Of a stretch of DNA of 64,000 nucleotides, positions 63,701-64,000 are shown in pieces. The translations under genes and the position numbers were made by a program. Each line of letters begins with the position of its first letter. Within the stretch, counting starts at the first letter, position 1. The notes beneath the pieces were generated by a model, which saw only the letters and a list, made by a program, of their open reading frames with translations, was not told the origin of the DNA and made no database searches. The stretch is from Drosophila miranda (lineage: Eukaryota; Arthropoda; Insecta; Diptera; Drosophilidae). The DNA is taken from the NCBI RefSeq assembly GCF_003369915.1, contig NC_046677.1, positions 30,088,913 to 30,152,912 of the forward strand, given 5' to 3'.

Positions 63701-64000
63701 AACTGAAAATATTGTGAAAATAGTAGAGCCGGCCGCTGTGCAACAATGGCCGCTGCCCCGCCCTCCGTTGCAGGTATTTGCGGTGGGGTTTTTGACACAA
63801 ATTTTGCCGATGACATGTTCAATACACAAAGCTGCGTGCTTAAGTTCGCTCATCCGTATTGTTGTGCTCGTGGCAGAGTACCAGAGCACCAGAGTACCAG
63901 AGTGGCTGCCACATGCAACCGGAGTGCTCTCCTCCACCTCCTCTGTATTTGTCCTCCCCTGCCAGCACGTGTTTAGGGCTGCCACAGCCCAGTCGCTCTG
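60780..64000. other. Non-coding region right of Arr1
   Basis: No supported gene. It contains simple repeats (CCTGGGT at 61339-61366, CCAT at 62806-62829) and the minisatellite below. It could be the intron of a rightward gene starting near 57.5 kb, or plain intergenic DNA. Confidence 0.45.
62406..62501. repeat. 32-bp minisatellite, three copies
   Basis: Three adjacent 32-bp units begin AGGCTCCTCTGGG or AGGCTCCTCTGGGG and end GGAGGATGCT. They differ at only one or two positions each, indicating recent expansion. Confidence 0.92.

Overview
The window is animal, almost certainly Drosophila, DNA. Coding exons are split by short GT-AG introns of 52-90 bp, start codons lie in fly-like contexts, intergenic DNA is AT-rich and full of microsatellites, and one gene is recognisable as fly Arrestin 1 (Arr1). 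Arr1 beside a tandem pair of CD36-family genes recalls the Arr1/ninaD neighbourhood of D. melanogaster chromosome 2L (Muller element B). The many short simple repeats would fit an obscura-group species, but that is inference; the species cannot be fixed from the sequence alone.

Layout. 1-2324 (+) holds the last three exons of an unrecognised low-complexity gene. 4025-10605 (-) is a secreted fasciclin-domain (FAS1) gene of seven coding exons. Its 3.76-kb first intron carries two tandem genes on the opposite strand that look like gustatory receptors; the first is intact and the second is a pseudogene. 10.6-44.2 kb is mostly non-coding, with three small candidate genes: a basic MST-HMG-box (protamine-like) protein at 16.5-16.9 kb (-), a two-pass membrane protein at 21.1-21.5 kb (-) and a single-pass membrane protein at 23.0-23.3 kb (+). 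The same stretch holds a possible MITE, short hairpins and many simple repeats. 44281-45464 (+) is a secreted CUB-type protein. 50984-52666 and 53171-54930 (-) are the two CD36-family receptors. 55.4-57.1 kb is a large inverted-repeat structure of about 1.7 kb. 57.4-57.6 kb is a possible first exon of a rightward gene. 59045-60605 (-) is Arr1, with a TATA box and a rhodopsin-core-like (RCSI) element. 60.6-64 kb is non-coding with a 32-bp minisatellite.

Functional theme. Arr1 ends rhodopsin signalling in photoreceptors. If one CD36 gene is the ninaD orthologue, it would serve uptake of carotenoids for the visual chromophore, so the right-hand part would be a small vision-related neighbourhood. 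The left part shows nested genes, tandem duplication and gene death. The centre holds small, fast-evolving-looking genes, one probably for sperm chromatin.
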